A stretch of DNA of 64,000 nt from Chenopodium formosanum. Its lineage: Eukaryota > Streptophyta > Magnoliopsida > Caryophyllales > Amaranthaceae. This document shows positions 22,503-34,219 of this stretch, in pieces. The notes under the pieces were generated by a model. The model ran no database searches, was not told the DNA's origin, and was given only the letters and a program-made list of their open reading frames with translations. The position numbers were made by a program, and so were the translations under genes. The stretch is taken from assembly GCA_024500155.1 (NCBI GenBank), contig CM044874.1, positions 6,463,001 through 6,527,000 on the forward strand. Direction: 5' to 3'. How positions within the stretch are numbered: position 1 is the first letter of the stretch; each line of letters begins with the position of its first letter.

Positions 22503-22829
22503 TCTAATATATAAAAAGGGGAGTTTTTCCCCGAGTTTTTAGAGAGCCACGTAAGATTTAATTTTTTCAGCGCACCATGTAAGATAATAAATTTTAGTGG
22601 CAGCCAATTAAATACGAGATTATTAATTTCTTTTAGAATAAATAATTTAAATGACACGTAAACAAATTGGCAAATGAGATTTCTCAATTTAAATTAATTA
22701 AATATAAAATATTATCTTCTGATATCAGGAATTTTATCTAAATATGTAATAAATTTTAATATATATATATATAGTTATTTAGAAAGGGAAAAATTCAAAC
22801 AAACTGTGCATCGCAGGGGCTTCATCTAG
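22503..22829 (+). mobile_element. short non-autonomous Helitron
   Basis: The 5' end TCTAATATATAAAAAGGGGAG follows an A (22502). The 3' end ...GCTTCATCTAG is followed by T (22830), fitting Helitron insertion between A and T and a CTRR 3' end. Just before the end, GCATCGCAGGGGC is the usual short GC-rich terminal region. At 327 bp it has no Rep-helicase. Confidence 0.75.
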
Positions 22830-23003
22830 TAACATATTATATAATAACATTTATTTATTTTATACAAAAAAATGTCAAATATGACATGTAAATAGTGCAG
22901 AAATCAAAGAGATGCATTTAAAAAAGAACGAATGAAATACTCTTTTTTATTAACGTTATGTTTCAAAATAACAACCCGTTGCAATGCCCAGGACACATAC
23001 TAG
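22830..23003 (+). mobile_element. second Helitron 3' end
   Basis: The segment ends TTGCAATGCCCAGGACACATACTAG before T (23004), again a CTRR terminus with a GC-rich stretch before it. Its 5' end was not found. The copy at 22503-22829 may be nested within it. Confidence 0.5.
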
Positions 23004-23851
23004 TTATAAATATTAAAACCTTAACCATTAAATCACAAAAATTTGGATGTTGTCTTTTAAAACAAAGATTTAGTAAAACGGAGATATGTTCATTGACTCG
23101 AGACAATGTTTGTGCTAAAAGTAAGAACTAGTTTTGGAATATTAAAATAAAATATTACAATAGTTTATTTAAATGGAAAAAGTTGAGTTGATCACCTTAC
23201 AAAGGGGAATTGATCCTAATGCATCCAAAGAAAGAAGGAAAATTAAAGTAGAGTTATTACAAAGAATAATATCTATGTTATCAGTAACTAAATGACTTAC
23301 ATTTACTATCCAATCTGATGCATTGTTCACCTCTCGACGGATATAGTGATCGGTGAATGCTCCAATTGTGAAATTGAGAATGAAGTGCTCTAACATAGAA
23401 GATGATGTACTCGATCTCTCGTGAAATGGACCAGGTACATTGTACAAAGTTGATAATTAAGGTTGTCGCCCTTAGTTTGAAGAGAAGCTATTGCATTCGT
23501 GCGGACATGCTTCCAAACAAAAGCCCAGAATGAGAGCAGGGGTGAAGACCGGTATTAACGGGCTTTGCGGGCTGTTATAAATTAAAGAACTCAGCAATTT
23601 CTAAGGTTTTTACATAAAATCAAAAAAGAATAACAAGATCGCACAATTTCAAAAAAAATTTACGCAAAATCGAAATAGAAGAAGAAGAACACGATTTCGA
23701 AATTTAAAATGAAGAAGAAAATCGAACAGATAAATCAATTAATTATCAAAATGAAGAAATTGATTCTTCATTTTCTACTTTCTATGACTGCCATGGTGCC
23801 ACCCAACTGACAGGCTATAGTCATGTCACCTAATAGAAAGTAGTTCCTAAA
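23004..23851. other. AT-rich sequence, no supported gene
   Basis: A 92-codon minus-strand ORF lies at 23169-23447 without recognisable motifs. The rest contains A-rich simple sequence (23600-23760). Nothing here passes as a gene or typed element. Confidence 0.45.
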
Positions 23852-24500
23852 AAACCGGTAGCTAAAGTAGATAAGAAAGTAGGGTCGAATCCACAGGGAA
23901 ACAATATTCTTTTACTCCTAATAAATTATTATAATCTAAATTATCAAGTAACAAGTAGGATTTTATGTAAATTAATCTAATGGAACTAATTAAATAAGCA
24001 ACTAAAATTAAGGGAAATATCAATAAAATAAAAGCCTAGCTAGGGCATAGGATCAACAATAAATAATATTCATCAATATTCCGGGATGAAATACAACATT
24101 CAATTATCGATACATTAATTAACTAGATTATTACAATCACAAAATTAATTTAGCAGTGGAGTATTAAATCACATCTCTCAAATCATAACTCAACCATTTA
24201 TAAATTAACCTGCCTATTGAAACTAAGTCTAAACATAGATTCTAATATGTTGAATCTCGAATCAATATTGCATATAACTCAAACAATTAAACTAGCGTTA
24301 ATCTAATTTCATAACAATAAATCAATCAATAGGAAATTAACCCAAAACATTAACAATCAACAACAATAAATCATTTGATCCCTTCATATTATTCATAGAT
24401 TCCCGAAACCCTAGAATTGAACTACTCACCTATAATTAAAACTAGACTAAACAAAGCAATTGAAATAAACATAATTAGAATCAGAAGCAATTAAATAAAA
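23852..24500 (-). mobile_element. diverged inverted fragment of the element A LTR family
   Basis: On the minus strand it contains the blocks TTCGACCCTACTTTCTTATC, then AATATTATTTATTGTTGATC, then TAATTTTGTGATTGTAATA and GTTTAGACTTAGTTTCAATA in LTR order. It matches the direct LTRs at about 10400-11160 with many substitutions and gaps. It is clearly older than the LTRs of element A. Its outer borders are not definable. Confidence 0.75.
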
Positions 24501-25340
24501 ACAGTTAAAGTAAGCAATATATATAAGAAACATTAACATAAAAACTCATATAAAGACAATCTAATATATCATATAACTAATATATAAATCTAAACTTTTA
24601 GTCAGGTCACGAAGTAGCGACACTTAGCGTTCCAACTTTTCGGCAAGTGTCGCGCCACGTTGAATAAGTTTAAATAGGGCTTAGTAAGATAAAAAGATAG
24701 AATTTTAGAATAAATTTGTTAGTTTAAATAGAATAAAATTGTTAGTTTAGAGTTTTATTTTCGATAAATACCAATATTTCAGATGTACAAATTGAATTAT
24801 AATTTTATTCAAAAAAATTATTAGATTATAATTCTCAAAAATTATTATATAAATTTATTTTCTATATCATAATATTTTTTGGAGTGAAGGAATTGGTTCA
24901 AAGCGTAAAAAATCCATTTATAATATATACTGATCGGTTAAAATAATATGCTTCACAATTTAATAGAATTTTATTACTATGTAAACCTGTCAATTAGGGT
25001 CGGGTCATGAATCTTCTCGAATTAGGTCACTTCAAGTTACGAGTCAAGAAATGTTCAACCCTTGCCCAAAATTTTGGGTTCGGGTCAACCCAACGAGCTT
25101 TAAACATTTATTTTATTTTATTTATTTTTTCTAATTTTTATTTTTTTTAATGTATTAAATCGAACATTTCCACCAACATTATTATTCGTCATTCCATACT
25201 TACTAGATAGCAAATCGTCATAAAAACACATCAATTCTTAACTAATTTTGTATCAATGATATGTTTAAAAATTTGAAATATATATTAAAAATTTATCTTA
25301 AAATTCAATAAACAACCCAGGCATCGCACGGGGCACAAAA
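24501..25340. other. AT-rich sequence ending in a Helitron-type 3' end
   Basis: It includes a GGGTCGGGTCA/TCGGGTCAACCC stretch (24998-25095) like the subterminal repeats of the hAT at 13503. A Helitron-type terminus GGCATCGCACGGGGCAC...CTAG ends at 25344. No gene is supported. Confidence 0.45.
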
Positions 25341-25344
25341 CTAG

Positions 25345-25542
25345 TATATATATAAAGGGGAGTTTTTTCCCAAGATTATTAATTTCTTTAAGAATTAATT
25401 AATTCAAATGCCACGGAAGCAAAATTGGCGAATGATATTTTTATGTTTAAAGTAATCAAATATAAAATATTATCTTTTGATATACAAAAAACATATTTTA
25501 AAAAAATTCAAACAAACTGTGCATTGTACGGACTTCATCTAG
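25345..25542 (+). mobile_element. short Helitron-like element
   Basis: The start TATATATATAAAGGGGAG resembles the 5' end at 22503 (the TC terminus has changed). The end TGTACGGACTTCATCTAG is followed by T at 25543. Both ends match the 327-bp Helitron at 22503, so this is a deleted relative. It sits exactly at the CTAG|T end of another Helitron (25341-25344). Confidence 0.6.
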
Positions 25543-26082
25543 TAGTATATAAACTTAAGCAAAAACACAAAGTTCCATAAAAAACCAAAAAACTATTTAC
25601 TGGAAACTATATTAAAGCAAAACTAAGAATGAAAATAATAATGAATACTATTTTGAAGGGGCTTCCATCAGATTTCATCGGTGGAAAGCCTCAATCTTTA
25701 TTTTCTTTTAAGCTTTTTGTTTCTTAGGTTACAATAACAATGTCTCCCTCGAAAGAAAGAGTCTATCTCCTTCGAAAGACAACGTTTTTTCGGACTCCTT
25801 TGAAAGACAAGGTTTTATTTATGTTTAATTTGGTCTCCGGTTGTGCAGGGCTACGATTGACTATGGCTCGAATTCGGGTTACGGAATCAGCACAAGAATT
25901 AACTTTCTCAATAAATTGCGAAGCGACGACAAATCCATTTAAAAAGTTGTATGAGACAACAAATCGAGAATGTGCCAAATTGTAATATTTATGTATTTAG
26001 GATTTAAGCCCTTTCTTGATTAATTCTTGTTTAATTTTGTTAAATTTGTTTTTATTATCATTAATTGTCAATTGTAGATGTC
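25543..26082. other. no supported gene; one unassigned ORF
   Basis: An 81-codon + ORF at 25740-25985 and its mirror on the minus strand have no recognisable domain. Flanking sequence is AT-rich. I leave it unassigned. Confidence 0.4.
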
Positions 26083-26096
26083 GTATGACTTTATTT

Positions 26097-26196
26097 TTGA
26101 TGTTTAGAGAGCCACAAAGGCGGGGGTGAGAACCGATCCCAGGACCTCGTAGAATAGGGAGGGAAGCTCTAACCACTTAAGCTATCCCTCACTCTT
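26097..26196 (-). repeat. tRNA-derived SINE head with target-site duplication
   Basis: On the minus strand it starts AGAGTGAGGGATAGCTTAAG. The A-box TAGCTTAAGTGG (26173-26184) fits TRGYNNARNNGG perfectly, and a B-box-like GGGATCGGTTCTC lies at 26128-26146. The flanks carry a 14-bp duplication with one mismatch, GTATGACTTTATTT (26083-26096) and GTATGGCTTTATTT (26197-26210). It is only about 100 bp long, so little body remains after the tRNA-related head. An internal pol III promoter is implied. Confidence 0.75.
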
Positions 26197-26210
26197 GTAT
26201 GGCTTTATTT

Positions 26211-27203
26211 AATGAAATTTAATGTCCTTTAAACCTTCTTTAAAAAAATGAAAAAAAAAAAGTCGATTCAAACTAAAATTCTAAGCTAAAGAATTAAAGC
26301 TGCAAACTAATTCCCTAAAACAAGTCTTACGGAAATAAAACTAAGATTAAAATAAAAATAAGCTGACCTCCCTAACTAAGTACTACGCAATCCCCTTTTA
26401 AAGCAAATTCACCGACATGATAAATATCAAGTGGGCTTAAAACAACGAATCCCACTATGATGAATCTTGCGGCAATTGAACTACAACTTTTTACCTACAC
26501 CCTACCACAGGGAACATGCACCCCCCACCCTCTGTGCGTGTTTTGTCTCCGCCTCTTTTCATTTACGAATTTTCTTCAAATTTTTATAAAATGTTCATTT
26601 ATGTATTGGTAAATGTTTATTTGTGTATCATAAAATTATCATTTTTATTACAAGGAGTTTTTTGTTCAAATTAATGTATATTTTAAATTGAATTTTAAGA
26701 ATTACTTATAAATAAAAATGAGAGCAAATTTATTTATAAGGATTACTACATTTAAATCATTTTTATTATAAGAAATATTGCATCATTCAATGTTCATTTT
26801 TGTTTATCCGTGTTCCGACAGATGTTCATTTTTATATAACCAAATGTTCATTTCAAGAGTTATGTGTAAGTTTCATAGTAAGATGTCAATACATACGTCT
26901 TAGATTTCTATTTATTTAAATAAAACATTGTTAACAAATAATTTCTAATATAAAATAAATTTAATTTAATTACAATGATAACGCGTTTCTATACAACTAT
27001 ATTATTACATGTAATTGTTTCATAAACATGAAATTGAACCAAATGTACATATATGTCTTGCTAAATGAACATTATTTGTTATATTTAGTTCTTTATTTGT
27101 TATTATTATTATTAATTTGTTTGAAAAAATTGTTATAATTATTAAAAATTATTAATTGATAATATTATTAAATATTAATTCTTAATAGTTTGAATTATTA
27201 AAT
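26211..27203. other. AT-rich flank ending in ATT-rich simple sequence
   Basis: No gene is supported. 27090-27200 is made of ATT/TAA repeats and was the insertion site of element D. The same kind of sequence continues after D's 3' LTR at 49302-49467. Confidence 0.5.
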
Positions 27204-27392
27204 TGTTATGAAATATTTTTGGATATCCATTATCATCCCTTGTATCATTCTGGAACAATCTAGATCTATGGTTTATATTCTTATCCAACCAAACCCTAAT
27301 TATATTGTATGTATATATACCTTATCATATGGAATAAAAATGTACAAATTAGTTCTCTCTCCATCTCTCATATTTCTTCTTATTTTATAACA
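27204..27392 (+). mobile_element. Element D (Ty1/Copia) 5' LTR
   Basis: It starts TGTTATGAAATATTTTTGG, ends TTTTATAACA, and is 189 bp long. It matches the LTR at 49119-49301 nearly base for base (a few substitutions and short indels). It is followed at once by CGTTATCAGCACC, a primer-site-like sequence seen after the LTR in some plant Copia elements. The 5-bp flanks TAAAT (27199-27203) and TCAAT (49302-49306) differ by one base and probably are the old duplication. Confidence 0.85.
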
Positions 27393-28986
27393 CGTTATCA
27401 GCACCAAAGCTCAATATAATGGATCGAATTAGTTAAATTACACGCATATATAAGTCATCTGTGACCAGAATTTGTGAGGTAGGTGTTTGTTTAATCGAAG
27501 GTGAAAAAGTATTCGAAATCATAATCATCGTCACCATTAACTGTTCAGTAATTCAAGGAGATCCACTATACATTTTGTCTCATCATAGTCGTCTTATACA
27601 AATGACAAAAGGGCGATCGGACTTGTGCTTGATGTCAGGGAAGTTCCTTCTCAATTATTTTGTTATTGTTAAATAATTTTACATAATATGTTGCGTGTGT
27701 ATATCCCCTTTTATGCATAATTTATTAGTGTGCATGTTGTTTTGTCTTGTAATTTGTGGGTTAAATTCTAGATTAAAGTTGTTTACTTTTATATGTGGTT
27801 AATTTCAAGATGACTTGCCATGATGTCGTTTCAATACTTTTGCTAATTTTTGTTTGTTTTAATTTTGTCCATAAATAAATTGTGTTTGATTACGAGTTTT
27901 ACCACTTGTCTTGATTGTGATTGAGATTTTATGTTCTATCTATTAATCTATTTCCTAAACTTGGGTCAATGAATAAATTTGTGTAATTTGCTCAGTTATG
28001 GTTTGCGCACTACCTGGCCTTACACTTTCTGGTTTGACTTGTATAATAATTGTTGTAATCTTGATCCCTTCATGATCCTCCATTAGCAGCATGCTAGTAG
28101 GTAATTATTAAAGAGAATTGGATCATGTAACTTCATATTACTCAAAAATTTGTATGGTATAGCGTCCACAAGGAATAATCCACTAAATAGTATATTTCCT
28201 TTTAATTGTAATTGTATAATTGGTATAAGCGTCTTGAGTCTTGAGGACAAATCAACTATATTATTGACAAGGCCTCGTATTTTACAGTGGGTATTGCATT
28301 GCTTTGTTTGGGCTCATCGCATCTTTACACTAACAAGCACTTACTATCTAATTTAATAAATCTCTAACATACTGTTGTTGTTGGACATTAAACTAAAATT
28401 GGAACATCTTATCTGAAATATACAAGAGGCCAGAGCAATACTATAGATTATTTAGTTGAAGTATAATATTTAATCACCATATATACTTATGTTTTATATA
28501 GATTGATCATTTGTAGTTTTGTATGAGCTTTACACAATAATTCATCTTTCATATGAAACTGTAGATAATATTGGGTTATAAGCCTATCTAGTTGTTAAAT
28601 GAGCTTAACTTTGATTGAATTAAGTTACTTTAATTTGATGAGTATGGATTAAACTTTGTGGACTAAATTTTTTATGGAAATGTAACGAAGGTTTTAAAGA
28701 TGATCAATATTGCTTGTACTTTATAAATGGAATTACTTGTATGTGGGTGACGAAATAATCTCATTGACCATATGAATATTTGCTTTAAGATATTTGAAGT
28801 CATTATCAAGAAATATAATTCATGAGTATGATTTTGCTCTTTGATGATAGATAGCATTGTTTTTAATTATTTTTTTTTAATTGAGATTGCAATATTTGAA
28901 TGCATGATGTCATATACTTAATTGATTACACGGATATTTTCTAGTTCACCTCGAATTATGTTAATCATATTCTATCTGAGAGCTGA
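27393..28986 (+). other. Element D leader/internal region, decayed
   Basis: It starts with the primer-site-like GTTATCAGCACC. Short ORFs here (for example 27461-27676) have no recognisable domain. The sequence is AT-rich and I could not identify Gag. It may include an unrecognised insertion. Confidence 0.35.
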
Positions 28987-29182
28987 TACACATACAACCA
29001 TTGTATGTTATCCCTACATACAACACCATTAAAATTTTGACACATCATTAAAAAAAAGGGAGAAAATTAGAAGTCAAATAGAAATTGAATATAATGGAAC
29101 TTGGGCCCATTATTCTAGCCAATAAAAACATGACAAATTATAGTTGTATGTAGGGACCACATACAACAATTGTATGTGTAGC
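28987..29182. mobile_element. fold-back MITE with ATACAAC inverted repeats
   Basis: The left arm TACACATACAACCATTGTAT then TCCCTACATACAAC is mirrored at the right by GTTGTATGTAGGGA then AACAATTGTATGTGTA. The arms are about 40 bp of a 196-bp element, so a transcript would fold into a hairpin. No coding capacity; target duplication not resolved. Confidence 0.65.
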
Positions 29183-29894
29183 CTTTTGCTATTCGATCTT
29201 GTTTTATTTTATTCATTTATTTTATTAATTTTTTAGATCCACATTTATTTTGTTAATTAGATAGGAGTTGATTGATAAATTATAGTAAGTGATGATATAA
29301 TATGATATCCGACATATAAGTAAAACTTTTGCATGCCCCCGGTTTACAATAATTTTATTGTACATCGAACATTTTACGAAAAGTGCCCTTTTTTCTTATA
29401 AAAGTGACTTTTTTTTTTTTTTTTTACAAAAGTGACCCTTTTTTTTTCACAAAAGTGACCCTTTTTTTCACAAAAGTAACCCTTTTTTTTCACAAAAATA
29501 ATTAAGCTATATATGCAAAACAGAGTATCAAATCAAAATTAGAACCATTCCTCCATTTTTTCCGAACAAACCCAATTCACCCTCAAAATTGCCAATTTCG
29601 AACAAGCCCATTCAAACTTGTTCGAGCACCGCCCATTAGGCTGCCTCCAACACCGAGTGTTTGCATTTCGAAGTGTAATTAATGTTGTTGCTAGCGACAA
29701 TACTTCTAGAGCTTGAGCGGCAACAATGGCAGCACTTCCAACTGAGATAATCACATAGATTCGCCATGGAAGAGAGAGAGAAAGATTGAATATCTCCAAT
29801 GGAAGAAAGAGGAGAGAGAAAAACAAGAGAATTAATAATAACTCAATAAATCTAAAAATCGAATATGAACATAAGAAAAGTATTTGAAGCTTAA
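29183..29894. repeat. short tandem repeat and unassigned sequence
   Basis: 29399-29500 holds about five imperfect copies of a unit like TTTTTTTCACAAAAGTGACCC. The minus-strand ORF 29539-29826 (95 codons) has no recognisable domain. No gene is supported. Confidence 0.5.
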
Positions 29895-30321
29895 GAGCAT
29901 CAATAATGCATTGTTTCTTATATGGTAGTTCTTATTCTCTCTCTTGTTCCACATCATCATAAATTCTTATTTAGCTCCACCCTTCATTTACCCAAAGAAA
30001 TGCACTAGGTCTTAACACTATATCTTGCATGCATGCATTTGCCATGTGTAAATGTTGGAGGCTTTCTGCATTTCTCTGAATTTGCTCTGCCAAAATGCAG
30101 AGTTTCGGTGGATATTTTTATCAAAACGCACATACATTATAGTGGCACCCATGTTGTTTAATGCCAACTCATCACCAGTTCTTATTTTCAAGACCCATTG
30201 CTTATTTCAGAATCCCTTAACAAAATTTCTAAATTAGAAACTCCCATTTCTCACCTAAGAACTAGCTCTTATATTTTCTCTCTCCTTAAGAACCACCTAA
30301 GAACCCCCATTATTGATGCTC
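29895..30321. mobile_element. Tourist-like (PIF/Harbinger) MITE with TAA target duplication
   Basis: The left end GAGCATCAATAATGC and right end CATTATTGATGCTC are inverted copies. The trinucleotide TAA flanks both sides (29892-29894 and 30322-30324), as expected for PIF/Harbinger insertion. Inner arms CTTATATGGTAGTTCTTA and TAAGAACCACCTAAGAACC are partly complementary. It is 427 bp with no transposase. Confidence 0.75.
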
Positions 30322-31041
30322 TAATAGCCCAATCAAAATGGAGGAAAGAGAATGGGTAAATAGTGAGAGGAGTGAGAAAAACAAGAGACAGAAAGAGGAG
30401 AGAGAGAAACTGAAAAAGAAAAAGAAAATAATGATGAGTGCTCATTTAGTCACGTGCTAGCCCAAATTAAGTAGTAACTTGCTTCATTTGTACACCGATT
30501 TACAATATAGCTATCGTAAATCAATGGTCAACTTTCAAGCTAATTCTCATTCGTTCTTTTAATACTAATTGCATGCTTATAATGTGGAAATATTGATTAA
30601 TGTATGATTGAATTTAGTTATATATGGTCTCATATGTCTACATAAAGTTGGTTTATAAAAATGATGAGTAAATTGAACATGACAAGGACTTGAAGTTCCT
30701 TAATTTATGAAGGTTCAAAGACACCCAAAGTATTAATATGAAGATACATATATTATTTAGAAGTTTCTATTATTTTCTAAGGTATGTTGCTAATATATCA
30801 TTCATAATACTAATGTGATCCTATAAAAATTGATGATTTAATTTATAGATTACTAGATTTACTCAATCCCGAAAGTGAATGAGAAATTAGAGGTTTAAAA
30901 AGATAACAAGGTTGTTTTTAAGATTTTTTTATAATTCATGAAAAGGTTCATAAGAATATCTATTCGAACAAGTAATAATGTTATGATGAGTTCAAGAAAT
31001 TAATCACGATATTGTGAGCAACTAACCTAAAATATTTATTA
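30322..31041. other. AT-rich sequence of element D or older flank, no gene
   Basis: A purine-rich stretch (30350-30430) is followed by AT-rich sequence without usable ORFs. It ends in the 9-bp target copy TATTTATTA (31033-31041) of the MULE. Confidence 0.4.
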
Positions 31042-33106
31042 GGAAAAAATTATTCTAATAATTCCACCTTTGACCAGTTCGCTGTAAATAATCCCACCTT
31101 TGGATTATTATCTTATAATCCTACCTTTATAAGACATCTTCTTTTATTGGTCTCTAACCTGTTAGTAACCTGTTTTGATAGGTTAAGATGTTACGTGTCA
31201 CTTTGTAATTGGTTGAATTTGTTTTTTTTTTTTTTTAAAAAAAAACAAAAAAAAATAAAAGAGAAAAAACCAGTCCACACCAACTGACCAACCACAAGCC
31301 AACCACCATCCCCAATCCTCCCGACAGCCCCTCATCCCCATCCACACCGCCGAAACCCATCACCACCCAGCGAAAGCCGACTCCCCTTTTCCCAAAAAAA
31401 AATATAGATTCATACTAAAATTTTGAATCAGAAAAATGAAAATCATTAAGTCGTGACTCGATATGTAAACGCTTCCATCTAGTTTGTGGAATATGTAACT
31501 CCTTCAAATATGATTGCTAAATGAGAATGACAAGTATGTCATCATTAGTTGTTATAATTTGATTTTTTTTATTGTTCTTAGATCTACCTAATTTAAATCA
31601 TATATTTCATTGTATAATTGTATATATATTTGATATAGCCCGAAATCTGAAAATTAGTAGAAGAATCTTTGAATTTCGATTTCAATTGAGTTTTTTTAGC
31701 TCCATTAATGGCAGTTTTAATGATTGCGCTAACCAAATCCCTGTTCAATCTATGCTCATTCATCTGGAGTTGTTCGGCATCGGGGAAGGGAAGAGGGATG
31801 GTTTCTTGGCTGGAGGTGGAAATCGGGGTGGTTTTAGGGAAGGGGGGCAGTTTTTGCTGCGTGAGGGTTTGAGTTCAGGCAGTGTAGGTGGGGTTGAGGG
31901 GCTGTCGGAGGAGTGGGTGTTGGGGGTGGTCGTGGGGGGTTGGGAGCTGTTGGAATAGGCTGGTTTTTTTTAAAAAAATTTTGAAGGTTTTTTTTTTTTT
32001 TGACTAATTACTTAGTGACACTTGTTACTTAAATAAAAAGAAAAAGAGTTTACCCAATGTATAGGTTACCGGTCATAAGGGACTAGTAAAAGAAGATATC
32101 ATATAAAGGTGGGGTTATTAAATAATAATCAAAAGGTGGGATTATTAATAGCAAACCGGGCAAAGGTGGGATTATTAGAAGGAAAAATACACTTTAATAA
32201 TCCCAACTATGGGTGATTTACCTAAAATAATCCCAAATAACGTTTATTCTACAATGATCCCGACTATTAGGTCAGTTTTCCTCCAGCAGTCCCAAACCGG
32301 TCAACAAAAGTCAACAACCTATTATTGTAGGTTGTTTGACACATGTCAGCGTGTGAGTGGTTCCAAAAAAAATAAAAAAAAGAAAACAAAAAAAAAATCT
32401 GGCAGCCCTAACCACCACCACCTCCGGCCCTAACCACCACCACCACCTCCACCTCCTGCCGCCTAACCCTAAAACACCACCTTCTCTAGCCACCCAAGCC
32501 GGAAACGACTACCACGACCAGCCGCACCCCCGAAACACCACCTAAATCGCACCAGCAGCACCCACGACCAGCCACACCCCCAAAACCCTTGCCCGTGAAA
32601 CCACCACCAGCCCCAAATCGCACCAAATCGCCCCGAAACCTTTGCCCGTGAACTGATTGGAGCTTGAATCCGCGACACCTCGCCGGAAACCACTCCTCAC
32701 GACACTGTTGCTTTCAATTCGTCAAGGCTTGAATCCACGAGATCGAAGGCGGTGGTCGGATGTTAGCTACAGGGCTGGGGTTTAGGATGGTCGATTTCCC
32801 GGTGGTCGGATTTGGGAATGAAGGGGTGGTTGTCGTGGTTGAAGGGAGGAGGGGGTGATTGTCGTGGCTGATGGGCTGATTTTTCTTTTTTAAAATTAAG
32901 CCAATCATGTGCTGACATGTGGCATTTAAAAAACCAAAAAAAAAGTTTACCATTTCAACAGGTAACTGGTTTTTGGGATTGCTAGAGGAAAACTGACCTA
33001 ATAGTTGGGATTATTGTAGAATAAACATTAGTTGGGATTATTGTAGTAAATCGCCCATAATTGTGATTATTAAAATGTATTTTTCCTTATTAGAATCAAA
33101 ATTTCC
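31042..33106. mobile_element. outer MULE, interrupted by a second MULE
   Basis: It begins GGAAAAAATTATTCTAATAA and ends, after the nested element, TTATTAGAATCAAAATTTCC. The 9-bp direct repeat TATTTATTA flanks it (31033-31041, 33107-33115). Inner arms carry repeated AATCCCACCTTT words and their complements (31060-31125 and 32110-32180), making long TIRs as in the MULE at 8273. The cargo 31270-31960 is strongly strand-skewed (C-rich, then G-rich) with a Gly-rich ORF I do not trust. Confidence 0.88.
32181..33086. mobile_element. inner MULE nested in the outer MULE
   Basis: The ends GGAAAAATACACTTTAATAA and TTATTAAAATGTATTTTTCC are inverted copies. The perfect 9-bp repeat TTATTAGAA flanks it (32172-32180, 33087-33095). 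The TIRs extend more than 100 bp (CCCAACTATGGGTGATTTAC, TTATTCTACAATGATCCCGA and complements at 32990-33060). The interior 32400-32870 is Pro/Thr-codon-rich on one strand and Gly/Trp-rich on the other, with no believable gene. Confidence 0.9.
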
Positions 33107-33366
33107 TATTTATTATGCCCATACTTATAAGAGATTTATATAATTAGGTAAGAGTTACATGTAAGAGTTTATAAGAATAATTTTATTATGCTTAATACAA
33201 CATTACTAATAGAATTTACGCCTTAAAAGGTGAAAGAGATTTAAATATTGTTGGATTCATTACATGCCCCATATGCAAGGATTAGGGGGAGATTATATCT
33301 ATTCCATTATTTATATAATCCTTCCATTATTTATGTAATCCATGCACCTAAATAATAAAATGTACT
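33107..33366 (+). other. short piece of element D between nested insertions
   Basis: AT-rich, with a polypurine-like GGATTAGGGGGAGA at 33278-33292. It ends in GTACT (33362-33366), the target site of element B. No ORF. Confidence 0.4.
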
Positions 33367-33848
33367 TGTTTTGGGTGTTTTTGTCCCTCGGGAGAGTTAC
33401 GACACGAAGACTGATCCGGGGTGAGCTGTACCTGCAAAACAAACGGAGACACCAGTTGGGTGGTGCTCCACCTCCGACGCACAAGTTAGGAACTTGAAGG
33501 GAGAAAAGAGGTGCGGAAATTTAGGTGGGGATCTGCTTCGATTCCAAGCTCAGGTGTTTCTCTGATGCAAGAGAATGCAGGTGTAATAAATGGTAAAACG
33601 TGTCCTCAAAATGAGGGACATCACCCTATTTATAGGGTCTTTGGGAATTGTGCCCCTGATTAGGTCACTGAACCCGAATCATTGGTGGGCTGCGCCGTTT
33701 TCGGGATTTGGGCCTGAAGGCCGCCTTTTCCCCTTTATTTCTGGAATGACACGTGTCAAGCAGGGATTGGTCCATTTTGGACCAATCTGAGGCTGACACG
33801 TGTTACCCTCTGATTGGGCCACGCGGCAGGGTAAAATTACCCTAAACA
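33367..33848 (-). mobile_element. Element B 3' LTR (left copy)
   Basis: On + it runs TGTTTTGGGTG to CCCTAAACA, 482 bp. It contains palindromic G-box sequence TGACACGTGTCA (33748-33759) and a second CACGTG near 33797. It differs from the right copy by scattered substitutions and about 10 missing bases near 33700. Confidence 0.9.
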
Positions 33849-34219
33849 TTTGCCCCTCACAGATGTGACGTGGCAAGCCACGTGGCATCTGTGACACATG
33901 TCACGCTCCGGTTGGCGGTAATTTTACCGTTACAGAGTAACCGTTCACCCTCCGGGTAAATTACGGAAATGCCCCTAAATTTACCCTCTATATATAGCCG
34001 TTTTACCCTCATAATTTTGTACGTTTACAAAAAATTTTCTAGAGAGAAAAACTTTGAGAGAGCAGAAGTCATCCGTTTGAGTCAGACGCGAGCAAAAAAG
34101 TTTGTTCTTCAGCGACCCAGCCGGTCCCGCCTACTTTCAGATACCAAATCAAAAGGTACCGTCTCTGTCTCTCTCAGCTCTTTTCTTTTTTCACCGCCTG
34201 TACATATTTCTTGCAATAA
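33849..34219 (+). promoter_or_regulatory. candidate promoter and 5' UTR of the antisense ORF of element B
   Basis: On the + strand a perfect palindromic TATA box CTATATATAG lies at 33988-33997, 223 bases before the ATG at 34220. Upstream are the palindrome GCCACGTGGC (core 33879-33884) and a TGACGTGG element, plus two CACGTG boxes in the LTR (33750, 33797). G-boxes of this kind bind plant bZIP/bHLH factors and are common in stress and ABA promoters. A purine-rich leader follows (34040-34065). That this drives the antisense ORF is inference from position. Confidence 0.6.

Noticed and set aside
25740..25985. 81-codon ORF with a mirror ORF
   Set aside because: No recognisable domain and no splice or promoter support; left unassigned.
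31572..32693. Gly-rich and Pro-rich ORFs on both strands
   Set aside because: Inside the nested MULEs, with skewed composition on both strands and no family features.
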